A stretch of DNA of 64,000 bases from Alphaproteobacteria bacterium. GTDB taxonomy: Bacteria; Pseudomonadota; Alphaproteobacteria; Rhizobiales; Xanthobacteraceae. Made by a program: the position numbers and the translations under genes. The stretch is from the NCBI GenBank assembly GCA_005884685.1, contig VBAH01000077.1, positions 1 to 64,000 on the forward strand. The letters are read 5' to 3'. Within the stretch, counting starts at the first letter, position 1. Each line of letters starts with the position of its first letter. The notes beneath the pieces are model-generated. The model did not search any database and was not told the DNA's origin. It worked only from the letters and a program-made list of their open reading frames with translations. Below are positions 26,625 through 35,866 of the stretch, piece after piece.

Positions 26625-28712
26625 ATGAGCACATATGAAGTCAAGTACAACGTTTTCAACGGCGGAGATGCGACATCGAGCGTACAAGATACGGGCCACA
26701 TCAACGTCTCGCTAATAAAGGACGGAGAGGTCGTCAAAACGGTCGGCGCTACGACTTACTGGGAGAATTTTATTCTGAACGGTAATCTGTTTTTTCCAGG
26801 AATTGGTTTGATAAAGGACGGAATTGTCCAAGATGAGACTGCGACGTTGCTGAATTCTGCTGGGCATTTTGATGAAAGCGAGATTGACGCCTCTGCGCGG
26901 TTTGTCATCTCCGAAGAAAAATTCTCCCATGCACTTGATTATCTTAATGGCATAGATGGGAAGATGTTTGACTATCACGTCACTTCATGCAGTTGCGCTA
27001 CATTTGTGAGTTTCTTTAACAGTGAGATTCTTAAAGAAGCGGGCTCTTTGGCTGACAAGTTTTCTACTACCGAATTGCAAGATGTAGTTGGGCCAATCCG
27101 TAACGGCATATTGATGCCCTACGAGAAGGCAAATTTCTGGAAGGCACAAGGGTACGTTTGTGGCTTTGACAAGGACGCTGACGGAAACAATCTGCTCTCA
27201 AGTGCGGCGCCGGCCGTCTCGGTACAAGGCGAAACTACGACTGTAAATTTTGGTAGCGGCGACGTCGTGACAACTTCATTCAATCAAGCTACCGGCGCGC
27301 TTTCTGCGACGGAGACTTACAACAATGCAATTTTGTACACAGCCGATTGGAATCCCACCATAGCTACAGTGTCTACGTTCTCTAGCGGCTTTCTCGAGCA
27401 CATCACCGCGTTTCCCGCCAATGGCATGCAGATCGACACGGCGTTCGCGCCGGACGGCAGCAAAATCGAAACCACCACGGATTTATCCAACCAACATAGC
27501 TGGGACAAGGAGATCGTCAGCAAAGACGCGTCCGGCGCGGATGCCGCAAAGATCGACGTCAACGACAACGGGACGGTCAGCGACCCCGCGCTGGCCAGCA
27601 CGTCGCTCGCGGGCGATTTAGGCTCACTGTTCGGCTCCAAGCTCGGGCTCCTGATCGGCGGCAATTCGCTGGCCGGGCAGCTTGCCGCCGGCACCGTGAT
27701 GGGCGCGATCGGCAAGGAGGTCGGCAACGCGCTGTTCGCGAGCGGCAGCTTCTCGCTCGACCTCGTCGTCGAGCACGCGTTCGGCTCGCTTGCGGGCGGC
27801 TCCGGCGTCGGCTCGCTGCCGAGCGGGGCGATCGCGACGGTCTCCTCGCTGCTGATGGCGGAGCTTGCCGACGCGCTCAATCTCCATGGTTTCGAAGGCG
27901 GCCTGTTCCAGACCGCCGGCACCACCATCACGACGCAGCTCGTCACCAACGCCTATGGCATGATGACTGGCGCGACCGTCAACGGCCTGCCGAACGGCCC
28001 GGCGTACACCATGTTCACCGGCTTCGATTCCGGCGCGATCTTCCTGAATCTCTCGGGTGCGGTCGCCGGCTATCTCGGCTCGACGCTCGCCGCGCACATC
28101 GCGACGCCGCATTACGCCGAAGGCGCGCTCGGCCAGCAGATCGGCTCTTCGGTCGGCGGCCTGATCGGGGTCTGGTTCGGCGGCCCGGTCGGCGCGTTCC
28201 TCGGCTCGTTCGTCGGCGGGGTGGCGGGCTCGATCCTCGGCGACCTCGCCGGCAACGATCCGGAGTCGCACGGCCGGCTCACGTTCCAGAGCGGCTACTT
28301 CTTCCCCGACCCGCACTCGTTCTGGGGCGACCACGGCGCCAACGGCGCGACGTTCATGAACATCGCGACCTACACCGGCAATGTGGTCAACGGGCTGGCG
28401 GATTTCGCCGGTGTGCACATGACCCTCCCGCCGCTGCCGGGCGGCGCCGTGATACCCGGCGGGCAAACGCTGGACCTGCTCTACACCCAGTACGACCACG
28501 ACTTCTTCATCAACGAGAACGGCCACCCGGCCTTCGTGTGGCTGCACAACGTGCAGCACGCCGACGACCTCGCGCCGCTGGTGACCACCGGCGTGATGGA
28601 CCTGGTGCACCACGTCGACGTCGCGGGCGGCGACCCGCTGGTGGGGCTCGCCTGGAAGAACTCGCACGCCGACAACCCGAGCGCCTTCGCGCTCGACCTG
28701 CAGGTGGCGTAG
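26625..28712 (+). CDS. Modular secreted-type protein with Cys/His hydrolase-like N-terminal domain (upstream half of a split gene)
   Basis: A 695-residue product. The N-terminal 180 residues are unlike the 22732 protein. A His in QDTGHINVSLI (about 25) and cysteines in VTSCSCATFVSFFNSEIL (about 122-124) recall NlpC/papain-like or LRAT-like effector domains that pair an early His with a later Cys. From about residue 254 it follows the same core as the 22732 protein (SKDASGADAAKIDV, GNDPESHGRLTFQ, FFINENGHPAFVWL). It ends at a TAG where the other copy has AAG. The frame continues without shift into the RTX-like part after the stop. A GGAGGACAC site precedes the ATG. Confidence 0.65.
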   Translation: MSTYEVKYNVFNGGDATSSVQDTGHINVSLIKDGEVVKTVGATTYWENFILNGNLFFPGIGLIKDGIVQDETATLLNSAGHFDESEIDASARFVISEEKFSHALDYLNGIDGKMFDYHVTSCSCATFVSFFNSEILKEAGSLADKFSTTELQDVVGPIRNGILMPYEKANFWKAQGYVCGFDKDADGNNLLSSAAPAVSVQGETTTVNFGSGDVVTTSFNQATGALSATETYNNAILYTADWNPTIATVSTFSSGFLEHITAFPANGMQIDTAFAPDGSKIETTTDLSNQHSWDKEIVSKDASGADAAKIDVNDNGTVSDPALASTSLAGDLGSLFGSKLGLLIGGNSLAGQLAAGTVMGAIGKEVGNALFASGSFSLDLVVEHAFGSLAGGSGVGSLPSGAIATVSSLLMAELADALNLHGFEGGLFQTAGTTITTQLVTNAYGMMTGATVNGLPNGPAYTMFTGFDSGAIFLNLSGAVAGYLGSTLAAHIATPHYAEGALGQQIGSSVGGLIGVWFGGPVGAFLGSFVGGVAGSILGDLAGNDPESHGRLTFQSGYFFPDPHSFWGDHGANGATFMNIATYTGNVVNGLADFAGVHMTLPPLPGGAVIPGGQTLDLLYTQYDHDFFINENGHPAFVWLHNVQHADDLAPLVTTGVMDLVHHVDVAGGDPLVGLAWKNSHADNPSAFALDLQVA

Positions 28713-30596
28713 GTCTACCGCACCTGGCTGGACGACAAGTACACCGTCAACGCGCTGATGGCGGCGGAGCCGGAGAGCGCCTTCACGGCGGGCTGGGTGC
28801 TCGCCTTGCTCAAGGCGCACGAGCTCGGGCTCGATGCCGCGCCGGCCACGCAGGATTTCCGCGCCGGCAACGAGTTGTTCAACGGCACGCCGTATGCCGA
28901 CCTGCTGATCGGCGGGCCGGGCAACGACGCGCTCAACGGCGCAGACGGCAACGACCGGCTCGATCCCGGGCCGGGCACCAACACCGTCGACGGCGGCGGC
29001 GGCACCGACCTCGCGGTGTTCCATGGGCCGGCGGCGAACTACCTGCGCTTTGCCTATAACGGGCAGATCTATGTCGGCACCGCCGACGGCACCGAGCGCG
29101 ACGTGCTGAGCAACGTCGAGTATCTGCAATTCTCCGACCAGGCGGTCGCGAGCGCGAGCGTGCCGGTGTTCAACGCCAACGCGGTCGACTGGCTCGACTA
29201 CATCGCGTCGTACCCGGACCTGATGGCGGCCTACCACACCGACTGGACCGCCGGGCTGAACCACTATCTCAACGCCGGCTTCTTCGAGGGGCGCCACGTC
29301 AGCTTCGACGGGCTCAACTACATCGCCTCCTACCCGGACCTGATGGCGGCCTTCGGCCTCGACCACGACGCCGGCACGCGCCACTACATCAACGGCGGCT
29401 ACGCCGCCGAAGGCCGCCATGTCACGTTCGATCCGGCCGCCTACATGGCCGCCAATCCGGGGTTGCAGCCGTTCTCGTTCATCCCGAACTTCGCGGCGAG
29501 CTACTACATCACCGACGGCCACCGCGCCTCGCTCGCGAGCAGCGAGACGCTCGCCGGCACCGCGGGCGGAGACTTCCTGTTCGGCGGTCCCGGCAACGAC
29601 ACCTTCATCGTCAACCATCCGGCCGACACCGTGGTGGAGAACCCCGGGGAGGGCTACGACACGGTCCTCTCCTCGCTCACCTTCACGTTGGGAACCGACG
29701 TCGAGAGCTTGTGGCTCGCGCAAGGGGCCGGGGCGATCAACGGCACCGGCAACGCGCTGAACAACTGGATCATCGGCAATGCGGCCAACAACTGGGCCTT
29801 CGGGCTCGGTGGCGACGACGCCTACAGCTACACCGGCGGGCTCGACTTCTTCGACGGCGGCACGGGGAGCGACACGCTCGATTTCGGCAGCTTCGCCGGC
29901 GCGGTGCTGGTCGATCTCACCGTCGACTATGCGCCCGAGGTATGGACGCGCGATACCCACGATCTCGACACCGGGCTGTGGCGCACGGCCGTCGATGTCG
30001 TGAGCGTGGAGAACGTGATCGGCAGCATCGGGAACGACCGGGTTTTCGGCGATGGCGGCGCCAATATTTATTACTATAACGGCGGGCTCGATACCTTCGA
30101 TGGCCGCGGTGGTGCCGACACGGTGGATTTCTCGCGCTTCGGCAGCGCGGTGTCGGTCGACCTCACCGTCGATTACGCGCCGGAGGCCTGGACGCAGGAC
30201 CGCCCGGACCTCACCTCCGGGACCTGGCGCGCGGCGGTCGACCTCGCGAGCGTCGAGAACATGACGGGCAGCCCCTGGGCCGACCGCCTCTTCGGCGATG
30301 CCAACGCCAACGCGATCCGCGGCGGCGCCGGCAACGACACCCTGATGGGCCGGGGCGGGGCCGACGCGTTCTATTTCGGCGCGGGCGACGGCAGCGACAC
30401 GATCACGGATTTCACGCCCGGCGCGGACTCGATCTGGCTCACCGGCACCGGCCTGCATTCCTTCGCCGAGGTGCAGGCGGCCGCGACCTACAACGCGGCG
30501 ACCGGCGCGACCACGATCGCCTACAGCGGCGGCGCGCTCACGCTTCCCGCGATCACGCCCGCGCAGCTCGCCGCTGCGGATTTTCATGTCGCGTGA
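28713..30596 (+). CDS. RTX-like calcium-binding C-terminal part (downstream half of a split gene)
   Basis: Same frame as 26625-28712, separated only by the TAG at 28710-28712. If translated alone it would start at ATG 28758 (612 residues). It contains GGPGNDALNGADGNDRL nonapeptide repeats, three PYIASYPDLMAA-type repeats (about 29195-29460), further blocks (GGPGNDTFIV, GGDDAYSYTGG, GGAGNDTLMGRGGADAF) and a serralysin-like end (DTITDFTPGADSIWL). RTX repeats bind calcium after type I secretion, and the extreme C terminus usually carries the export signal. Without readthrough the upstream half would lose that signal. No secretion genes are in the window. Confidence 0.7.
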   Translation, partial: VYRTWLDDKYTVNALMAAEPESAFTAGWVLALLKAHELGLDAAPATQDFRAGNELFNGTPYADLLIGGPGNDALNGADGNDRLDPGPGTNTVDGGGGTDLAVFHGPAANYLRFAYNGQIYVGTADGTERDVLSNVEYLQFSDQAVASASVPVFNANAVDWLDYIASYPDLMAAYHTDWTAGLNHYLNAGFFEGRHVSFDGLNYIASYPDLMAAFGLDHDAGTRHYINGGYAAEGRHVTFDPAAYMAANPGLQPFSFIPNFAASYYITDGHRASLASSETLAGTAGGDFLFGGPGNDTFIVNHPADTVVENPGEGYDTVLSSLTFTLGTDVESLWLAQGAGAINGTGNALNNWIIGNAANNWAFGLGGDDAYSYTGGLDFFDGGTGSDTLDFGSFAGAVLVDLTVDYAPEVWTRDTHDLDTGLWRTAVDVVSVENVIGSIGNDRVFGDGGANIYYYNGGLDTFDGRGGADTVDFSRFGSAVSVDLTVDYAPEAWTQDRPDLTSGTWRAAVDLASVENMTGSPWADRLFGDANANAIRGGAGNDTLMGRGGADAFYFGAGDGSDTITDFTPGADSIWLTGTGLHSFAEVQAAATYNAATGATTIAYSGGALTLPAITPAQLAAADFHVA

Positions 30597-30654
30597 GGGG
30601 GGCGGCCGCGGATTTTCCCTCGCGCCGGCGCGCCGGCCGGCGTATTGAGCGGCC

Positions 30655-31182
30655 ATGGCCGACGACGCCCCGTTCTGGAAAACGAAGTCCCTCGCCGACA
30701 TGACGGATGGGGAGTGGGAATCGCTGTGCGACGGCTGCGGCCGCTGCTGCCTGGTCAAGCTCGAGGACGAGGATGACGGCGCGATCCACTACACCGACAT
30801 CGGCTGCCGCCTGCTCGACGGGGAGGCCTGCCGCTGCCGCGACTATGCGAACCGCACCGCGCGGGTCGACGACTGCGTGCGCCTGACCGCGCAAAACCTC
30901 GCCGACCTGACCTGGCTCCCGCCGACCTGCGCCTACCGCCTGGTCGCGGCCGGGCACGACCTCTACTGGTGGCACCCGCTGGTCTCGCACGACCCGGAGA
31001 GTGTGCACGCCGCCGGCGTCTCGGTGCGCGCGCGGGTTTCCGCCGACGAGGATGCGTTGCCGGAGGAGCAGCTCGGCGACCACATCGTGTCCTGGCCGGG
31101 CAAATGGCCGAAGGGCGCCAAGGCTGCCATGGCGCCCGCGCGGCCCCCGGTGCGCCCGAAAAAAAGAATCGGCGTTCCTTAA
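30655..31182 (+). CDS. YcgN/UPF0260 family cysteine cluster protein
   Basis: A 175-residue protein of the YcgN family. Cysteine cluster CDGCGRCC near residue 24 and further cysteines in [22 protein letters not shown] and PTCAYRL are likely metal or Fe-S ligands. The family is widespread and uncharacterised. The C terminus after about 155 is a lineage-specific Pro/Arg tail. By my memory it often neighbours PBP1A in relatives, which makes the intervening 21.4-30.6 kb block look inserted. Confidence 0.85.
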   Translation: MADDAPFWKTKSLADMTDGEWESLCDGCGRCCLVKLEDEDDGAIHYTDIGCRLLDGEACRCRDYANRTARVDDCVRLTAQNLADLTWLPPTCAYRLVAAGHDLYWWHPLVSHDPESVHAAGVSVRARVSADEDALPEEQLGDHIVSWPGKWPKGAKAAMAPARPPVRPKKRIGVP

Positions 31183-31386
31183 CTTTTTGCGGAACACAGC
31201 CGCGGGGTCCGCGTTGTCTGGCCGAGGCGGCGACCCCCGTGCCCCCCGTCCCCGACGCCGCCTTAATTTCTGCCCCGGTCAGACATTCCTCCCGAAGTCT
31301 GGCCGGGGCCGCTTTTTGTCCGCAACCGGGCCCCCAGGCCGGCCCAAGGCGTTGCGGGAACCGGCGCCGCCAAGCCGGCGTTACCC

Positions 31387-31450
31387 TTGGAACACGAACA
31401 TCCGGAACACGGACATCCGGACCACGGACATCCGGAACACGAACATCATG
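31387..31450 (+). repeat. 15-base tandem repeat (about four units)
   Basis: Units of the form CAYGRACATCCGGAM repeat about four times just before the small membrane protein gene. Read from the ATG-like frame at 31387 they encode Glu/His/Pro/Gly repeats (EHEHPEHGHPDHGHPEHEHH), a histidine-rich metal-binding-like run. Whether that frame is translated is unclear because it differs from the frame of the gene at 31463. Confidence 0.6.
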
Positions 31451-31462
31451 AGGAGCGGGCAC

Positions 31463-31690
31463 ATGGCGCAACAGGTCGGCGCGGATGCGAACTGGAACCG
31501 GGACCGCGCGCCGGAATATCCGCCGTCCGCCGGCGCCAAGTTTTCGACCGACGCCCACCCGGCGACCGAGACCGCGACGGAGGCGCGCGCCGGCGTCACC
31601 GGCCATGGCGTGAACATCGTTCTGGTCGCGAGCACGGCCGCCGTGATCGTGGCGTTCGTGGTGATCTACGTGGCGTTCTTCGCGCACTGA
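31463..31690 (+). CDS. Small single-helix membrane protein (75 aa)
   Basis: A 75-residue protein: a hydrophilic N-terminal part (about 1-47) and one C-terminal membrane helix (GVNIVLVASTAAVIVAFVVI) ending YVAFFAH. The AGGAGCGGGCAC before the ATG at 31463 can serve as RBS, but a start at 31448 is possible. Tail-anchored topology is likely. No family recognised. Confidence 0.5.
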   Translation: MAQQVGADANWNRDRAPEYPPSAGAKFSTDAHPATETATEARAGVTGHGVNIVLVASTAAVIVAFVVIYVAFFAH

Positions 31691-32025
31691 CGCGGCCGCA
31701 AGCTCAGTGGGCTCCCTCTCCCGGCGGGAGAGGGTTGGGGTGAGGAGGCTCGCTCCCCCGATAAATTGTAACCCCTCGCCCGGCAAGCTTCGCTTGCCGA
31801 CCTCTCCCTATGGGAGAGGTGAAGCGCCCCCTAGACCAGCGGCACGTCATCGTATCCGCCGACTCCTGCAGCACCAGGAAGGCCATCGCGCCCGCATTGG
31901 TCACCCACATGCGGGCGGCCGGGGCCAGCGTAACACTGGCCGGTGCGGGCGCGATCCTGGAGATGCGATGCGTCTTTCAGACTTTGCTTTTGGTGAGGAG
32001 CGGGCATGGGCACCCCCGCTGTGTC
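31691..32025. repeat. Palindromic intergenic repeat and degenerate sequence
   Basis: The left part (about 31710-31825) is a palindromic repeat: CTCCCTCTCCCGGCGGGAGA, GGTTGGGGTGAGG, a CGGCAAGCTTCGCTTGCCG hairpin and TCTCCCTATGGGAGAG. This type is scattered through rhizobial genomes. The rest up to the hicA stop shows no gene with features I trust. Together with the next gap it separates the small membrane gene from the toxin-antitoxin pair. Confidence 0.6.
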
Positions 32026-32223
32026 TCAAAACGCCTTCGGCAGCCCGGCCTGTCGGAGGATGGCATTCGCCGTGTGCCGGCTCGGGATCCCGACCGGGAT
32101 GGCGAAATTGCGCTTGGTGATCGGGCTGTACCAGATCTCATGACTGCCCTTGCCTTGCCGGACCAATGCGCAGCCTGCCTTGTGCAACAGATCGCGCAAC
32201 GGCCGGTCGAATTGCGGCGCCAT
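32026..32223 (-). CDS. hicA: HicA-like mRNA interferase toxin
   Basis: A 65-residue HicA-fold protein. The family cleaves mRNA independently of the ribosome in type II toxin-antitoxin systems. The catalytic-type His is in VRQGKGSHEIWYSP, with FAIPVGIPSRHTANAILRQAGL matching the conserved second half. Its ATG directly follows the stop of the antitoxin gene, so translation is coupled. Here the antitoxin gene comes first, the reverse of the classical hicAB order but common for DUF1902 partners. Confidence 0.8.
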   Translation of the reverse strand: MAPQFDRPLRDLLHKAGCALVRQGKGSHEIWYSPITKRNFAIPVGIPSRHTANAILRQAGLPKAF

Positions 32224-32460
32224 TCACGCCGCCGCGGGCTCGGCTTCGCGCAGCGCCGTGATTTGCAGGAACAACGATGCCGGATCGACGGTGGGATGAT
32301 TGTCGGGCAACAGGTCGAGCGCCATCGCGGAAATTTTCGCCAGCAATTCATCCAGCGTCCGTGCGTCGGCTGCTGCCGGAATGTCGTCGCAGTGTCCGCT
32401 CCACACCGCGGCTTCATCGTCCCATGCGGCGGATATCGTGAAGATCACAGGCTTGGACAT
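32224..32460 (-). CDS. hicB: HicB-like antitoxin (DUF1902 type)
   Basis: A 78-residue protein with a partial RNase H-like HicB fold: VIFTISAAWDDEAAVWSGHC, then DIPAAADARTLDELLAKI and a final PASLFLQITALREAEPA. The short form without a clear DNA-binding tail fits the DUF1902 family, which partners HicA. The start at 32460 gives MSKPVIF. It is expected to neutralise HicA in the cytoplasm. Confidence 0.75.
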   Translation of the reverse strand: MSKPVIFTISAAWDDEAAVWSGHCDDIPAAADARTLDELLAKISAMALDLLPDNHPTVDPASLFLQITALREAEPAAA

Positions 32461-32646
32461 GAAGGCTCCAGTTGCCGGGGGTGCGGTCGCAAGGATGGCA
32501 GGGACTATACCATATGCCGGGAGCTGCGGTCCGTAGGTGAGGGTGCAGCGGCCGCTCGCAGTGGCGCGCGCGCCGCTCGACCTCATAGAGGTGCGAGGCA
32601 CCGGTCAGGGCGGATTTGCGGAAAGGGACGGCATGGGGATTCCGGT

Positions 32647-35600
32647 TCATCGCTTCTCGGTTCGCATCAATTCAACGATCTTCATGGTCTCGACACTCAC
32701 GCTCGTGACGCGTTTCAGCAGATCGATCACTTTCTCCTTATGGTCGGCGAAGCGGTAGGTGTTGAATTTCTCGCGGATGGTCGGGTCTTTCGGGGTCTTT
32801 TCCTTGTACTGGTCGAGGATCCATTCGAGCGCCGAGCGGTTGCCGAGCCGGTAGGTCCAGGCTTCCGGCGGCACGCCGGTCAGCTGCGTCTCACTGTCAA
32901 GCCGGATGTTGCCGTTCTCCTTATCGGCCTTGAGCGCGGTTTTCGGCGCGAGCCCAGCCTTGCGCGATTTCTCGTCCGGCGCGTCGAGGCGCTCCAGCGG
33001 CCATGGCTCGACCGTCTCGTAGCCGATGTGCAGCGCCATCAACCTTTCGCCCCAGTCGGTCCATTTCCAGAAGTCGGAATAGAAGGGGATGCGCGGCAAC
33101 TCGCGCTTCAGATTTTGCCCATACTTTTCGCGATACGTGGGATCATGCAGAACTCCATAGACGTAGTGAAAAATCGCATCCTTAGTGATCTTCCGATCAG
33201 ACGTCTTTCCCTTCTCAAATTGACCACTAAATTGTTCAATCGCCCAATCGGTGATGTTTTCGACGCGCTCGCCATCTTTGCCAAAACGGTATCTAGCAAA
33301 ATTGATAGCTCCTGCGGCTGCACCGACCAGATGCAGGTCGGGCACCGCATCCGCAGCCAACACCATCCAAGGCTTTTGCGCTGTAGGATCAGTTACAGTG
33401 ATGAAATGATTATGGTTACCGCTCAAGCCAACCGGAAAGAAAGCAGGTATTTGACAAAGGGACCAATTCAATTCGTGCGCATAATAATACCATTGTTTTG
33501 CGAACGGCCGATACATCGCAGAAACGATCGCGCCAGAGTCAAACTTAATCGCCTCATTACGAGTCAGCTTTTTTCTTGTGTCTTGAGGCCATTTTATCGA
33601 ATAATTGATCAACGACTCCCAGTTTTTTGGGAGCGGTCGAGGAAGGTTTATTCTTTCCTCATTATAAGCATCTATATAATAATTCACCTTCGAGGTAAGC
33701 GCTTCACTATTGCAATCATATACCCAGCCGTCTCTTTGAGATATGACGCCAAACGAACTTAGATGGAAAACCGCATTTAGATCGCTGGATGATCTCTTTC
33801 CGCTGAGCTTTGGCAACCCAAGTGGCAAAAAGCTGGCGTACTCGTTCTTCTCTGCCTCAACCCAGTTTGCATTCTTGTCCGGCCGCACCCGCTCAAACTG
33901 TACGCTGGAAACGCTCGTGCCACTAAGGTAGGCAAGTTTGTCTTCTGCCGTATCGAACTCCGGCCGACGCGCATAGTAGATTTCGCAGGCCCGTCTCTTG
34001 CGTGTCTTTACGAAGAAAGAGACCGCCACTCCAATCTGAATGCCGAACACATTATGTTTGGTGCCAGAGAGCTTCGGATTGTTGCGTACATCGCCGCCAA
34101 GATCGATTATGTATATACTGCTAAAATCTTGCGCCGCCGCGCGACGAAATCCATCGAACGTTCGGCTTTCAATAAACGAGCGGTTGGTGACAAAAGCGAT
34201 GACGCCATCCTCTTCCACTCGGTCTGAAGCCCAGCGGAAGAACCGCGCATACATATCGTAGAGTTTGGTCTTGTGCGCATGCGATTGCTTGATGTAGGTC
34301 TGCTTTATTAGGCCATCGATGCGATCATATTTCCGATTTTTGTTGTTATCGTTCTCATTGATCTGGTTCGCATTGTAAGGTGGATTGCCAATTACGACTG
34401 ATATTTTACGTTCGTTTTGTCGCTTTATTCTCTCGATATTCTCATCACTCAACCCACCCAGAAGATCGCCGTAGTGCTGTCCTTTGGCAACTCGCAACGC
34501 CGCTGTATTGTCGAGCGTGTCCACGAAGCACAGGTTCGGATATTCCTCGTATCCGTTGATCGCCGCGTAGGTCGCCTCGATGTTCAGGTTGGCGACGTAG
34601 TACGGAAGAATCGCCACCTCGTTGGCGTGCAGTTCCTCCATATACTTGTAGCGCAGCTTCTGCGGCTGCCCGCGGAAGTGCTCGATCAGTTCGGTGATGA
34701 ACGTGCCGGTGCCGGCGGCGGGATCGAGGATTTCCACGCCCTTGTCGATCAGCGACTTGCCGAAGTGTTTGTTACACAGCCAGTCGGCGCTCTCGATCAT
34801 GAAGCGCACGATCTCGTTCGGCGTGTAGACGACGCCAAGCCGGTCGGCGGCCTTCTTGTTGTAGACCTTGTAGAAATTCTCGTAGATCGTCTTGAGAAAA
34901 TTCTGCTTCTCATGATGTGTGGGGACCAGTGCGGCGGCGCTCTTGATCGCGGCGTAGTAGTGCCGCAAGCCAGCCAAGGTGTCGTGCTTGACCTTGCCGG
35001 TGAAGAAGGTGTTTTCCAGCGCATAGAGTTCCTTCGCCACGTTGTTCTGGCGATGGAAATTCGAGTCGTCGTACACCTGCGAAAAAATTTCCTCCGTCAG
35101 GATGTGCTGGATCAGCATCTCGCGCACGTCGGCGGCGGTGACGCTTGGATTGATCGTATCCTGCGCGTGCTTGAGGAAGCGCAGCGAAGCCTTGCGAAAT
35201 TTGTCGTTTTCCTTCTCGGCGGCGTCGATCATATCGCGCAACGCCGAGAGCACCGCCGGTAGATCGGTCTTGAACTGCTCGACCGCCTTACGGAAATCGA
35301 TGATGACCTCGGGCTCGTAACCGAAAAAAAGCTCCAGCAGCTTTTGCAGCGCGGGCTGGTCGACCCCGCAACGCATCACCTCTTGCTTGTTCTGGATCAG
35401 AACCGCTTCGCGCGAGTCCTCGAAAATGATGTTGTCCTGCGGATAGCCCTTGCGGAATTTCTTCTCGATCTCCTTGTCGAGGTCGTCCTCCTCGTCCTTG
35501 GCCTCCCAATAGCCGAGTGGGACGCGCAACGCGTAGAGCAGCGCGCCATCGGCATAGACGCGGGTCTTTTGCAGCGTCGTGAATTCGAATTCGGGAATGA

Positions 35601-35739
35601 AGATGAGGTCGCGCGACTTGCCCCAATCCTTGAGTAACGTCTTGAACGCCTCGCGCACGACGGACTCACGCGACGTGCCGGACACGCGGCGCAGCGTCTG
35701 CAACTCATTCAAATAGTGCTGAATCAGAAGCTGGCTCAT
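32647..35739 (-). CDS. Single-chain restriction endonuclease-N6-adenine methyltransferase (type IIG/ISP-like)
   Basis: A 1030-residue fusion. The N-terminal nuclease part shows VYADGALLYALRVPLGYWEA followed by KDEED, consistent with a PD-(D/E)xK site (Asp, then ExK). A helical connector follows (about 150-300). The methyltransferase core has SAM motif I LDPAAGTGTFITELIEHF (about 355) and the adenine-specific NPPY in VVIGNPPYNANQ. The C-terminal 450 residues probably recognise target DNA. Type ISP enzymes are longer and carry a helicase; none is seen here. The middle (about 33100-34450) is much poorer in GC, suggesting transfer. No separate hsdS or hsdM lies nearby. Confidence 0.8.
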   Translation of the reverse strand: MSQLLIQHYLNELQTLRRVSGTSRESVVREAFKTLLKDWGKSRDLIFIPEFEFTTLQKTRVYADGALLYALRVPLGYWEAKDEEDDLDKEIEKKFRKGYPQDNIIFEDSREAVLIQNKQEVMRCGVDQPALQKLLELFFGYEPEVIIDFRKAVEQFKTDLPAVLSALRDMIDAAEKENDKFRKASLRFLKHAQDTINPSVTAADVREMLIQHILTEEIFSQVYDDSNFHRQNNVAKELYALENTFFTGKVKHDTLAGLRHYYAAIKSAAALVPTHHEKQNFLKTIYENFYKVYNKKAADRLGVVYTPNEIVRFMIESADWLCNKHFGKSLIDKGVEILDPAAGTGTFITELIEHFRGQPQKLRYKYMEELHANEVAILPYYVANLNIEATYAAINGYEEYPNLCFVDTLDNTAALRVAKGQHYGDLLGGLSDENIERIKRQNERKISVVIGNPPYNANQINENDNNKNRKYDRIDGLIKQTYIKQSHAHKTKLYDMYARFFRWASDRVEEDGVIAFVTNRSFIESRTFDGFRRAAAQDFSSIYIIDLGGDVRNNPKLSGTKHNVFGIQIGVAVSFFVKTRKRRACEIYYARRPEFDTAEDKLAYLSGTSVSSVQFERVRPDKNANWVEAEKNEYASFLPLGLPKLSGKRSSSDLNAVFHLSSFGVISQRDGWVYDCNSEALTSKVNYYIDAYNEERINLPRPLPKNWESLINYSIKWPQDTRKKLTRNEAIKFDSGAIVSAMYRPFAKQWYYYAHELNWSLCQIPAFFPVGLSGNHNHFITVTDPTAQKPWMVLAADAVPDLHLVGAAAGAINFARYRFGKDGERVENITDWAIEQFSGQFEKGKTSDRKITKDAIFHYVYGVLHDPTYREKYGQNLKRELPRIPFYSDFWKWTDWGERLMALHIGYETVEPWPLERLDAPDEKSRKAGLAPKTALKADKENGNIRLDSETQLTGVPPEAWTYRLGNRSALEWILDQYKEKTPKDPTIREKFNTYRFADHKEKVIDLLKRVTSVSVETMKIVELMRTEKR

Positions 35740-35866
35740 AGGCCTCCGTGAGTCGGACGCTACTGATCGTCATCCGAGCCGGCAAGGTTTTCAGCCCGGT
35801 AGATTTTCGTTGACCACTAAGGGGATTTATGAGACTGTTCACGATCCGTTCTAATCGGAGGCCGTT

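Noticed and set aside
21417-30596. Genomic island with tRNA and integrase
   Set aside because: Although it looks inserted between PBP1A and YcgN, no tRNA, integrase, transposase or att-like direct repeat at both outer borders was found.
27624-30758. A 1044-codon minus-strand frame opposite the RTX-like gene
   Set aside because: Composition is Arg/Val/Glu-rich antisense of repetitive glycine/aspartate codons; no motifs, and the plus strand has clear RTX repeats.
31387-31450. CRISPR array
   Set aside because: The 15-base units are contiguous with no spacers; the 2213-2836 repeats are likewise tandem with no unique spacers and no cas genes are present.
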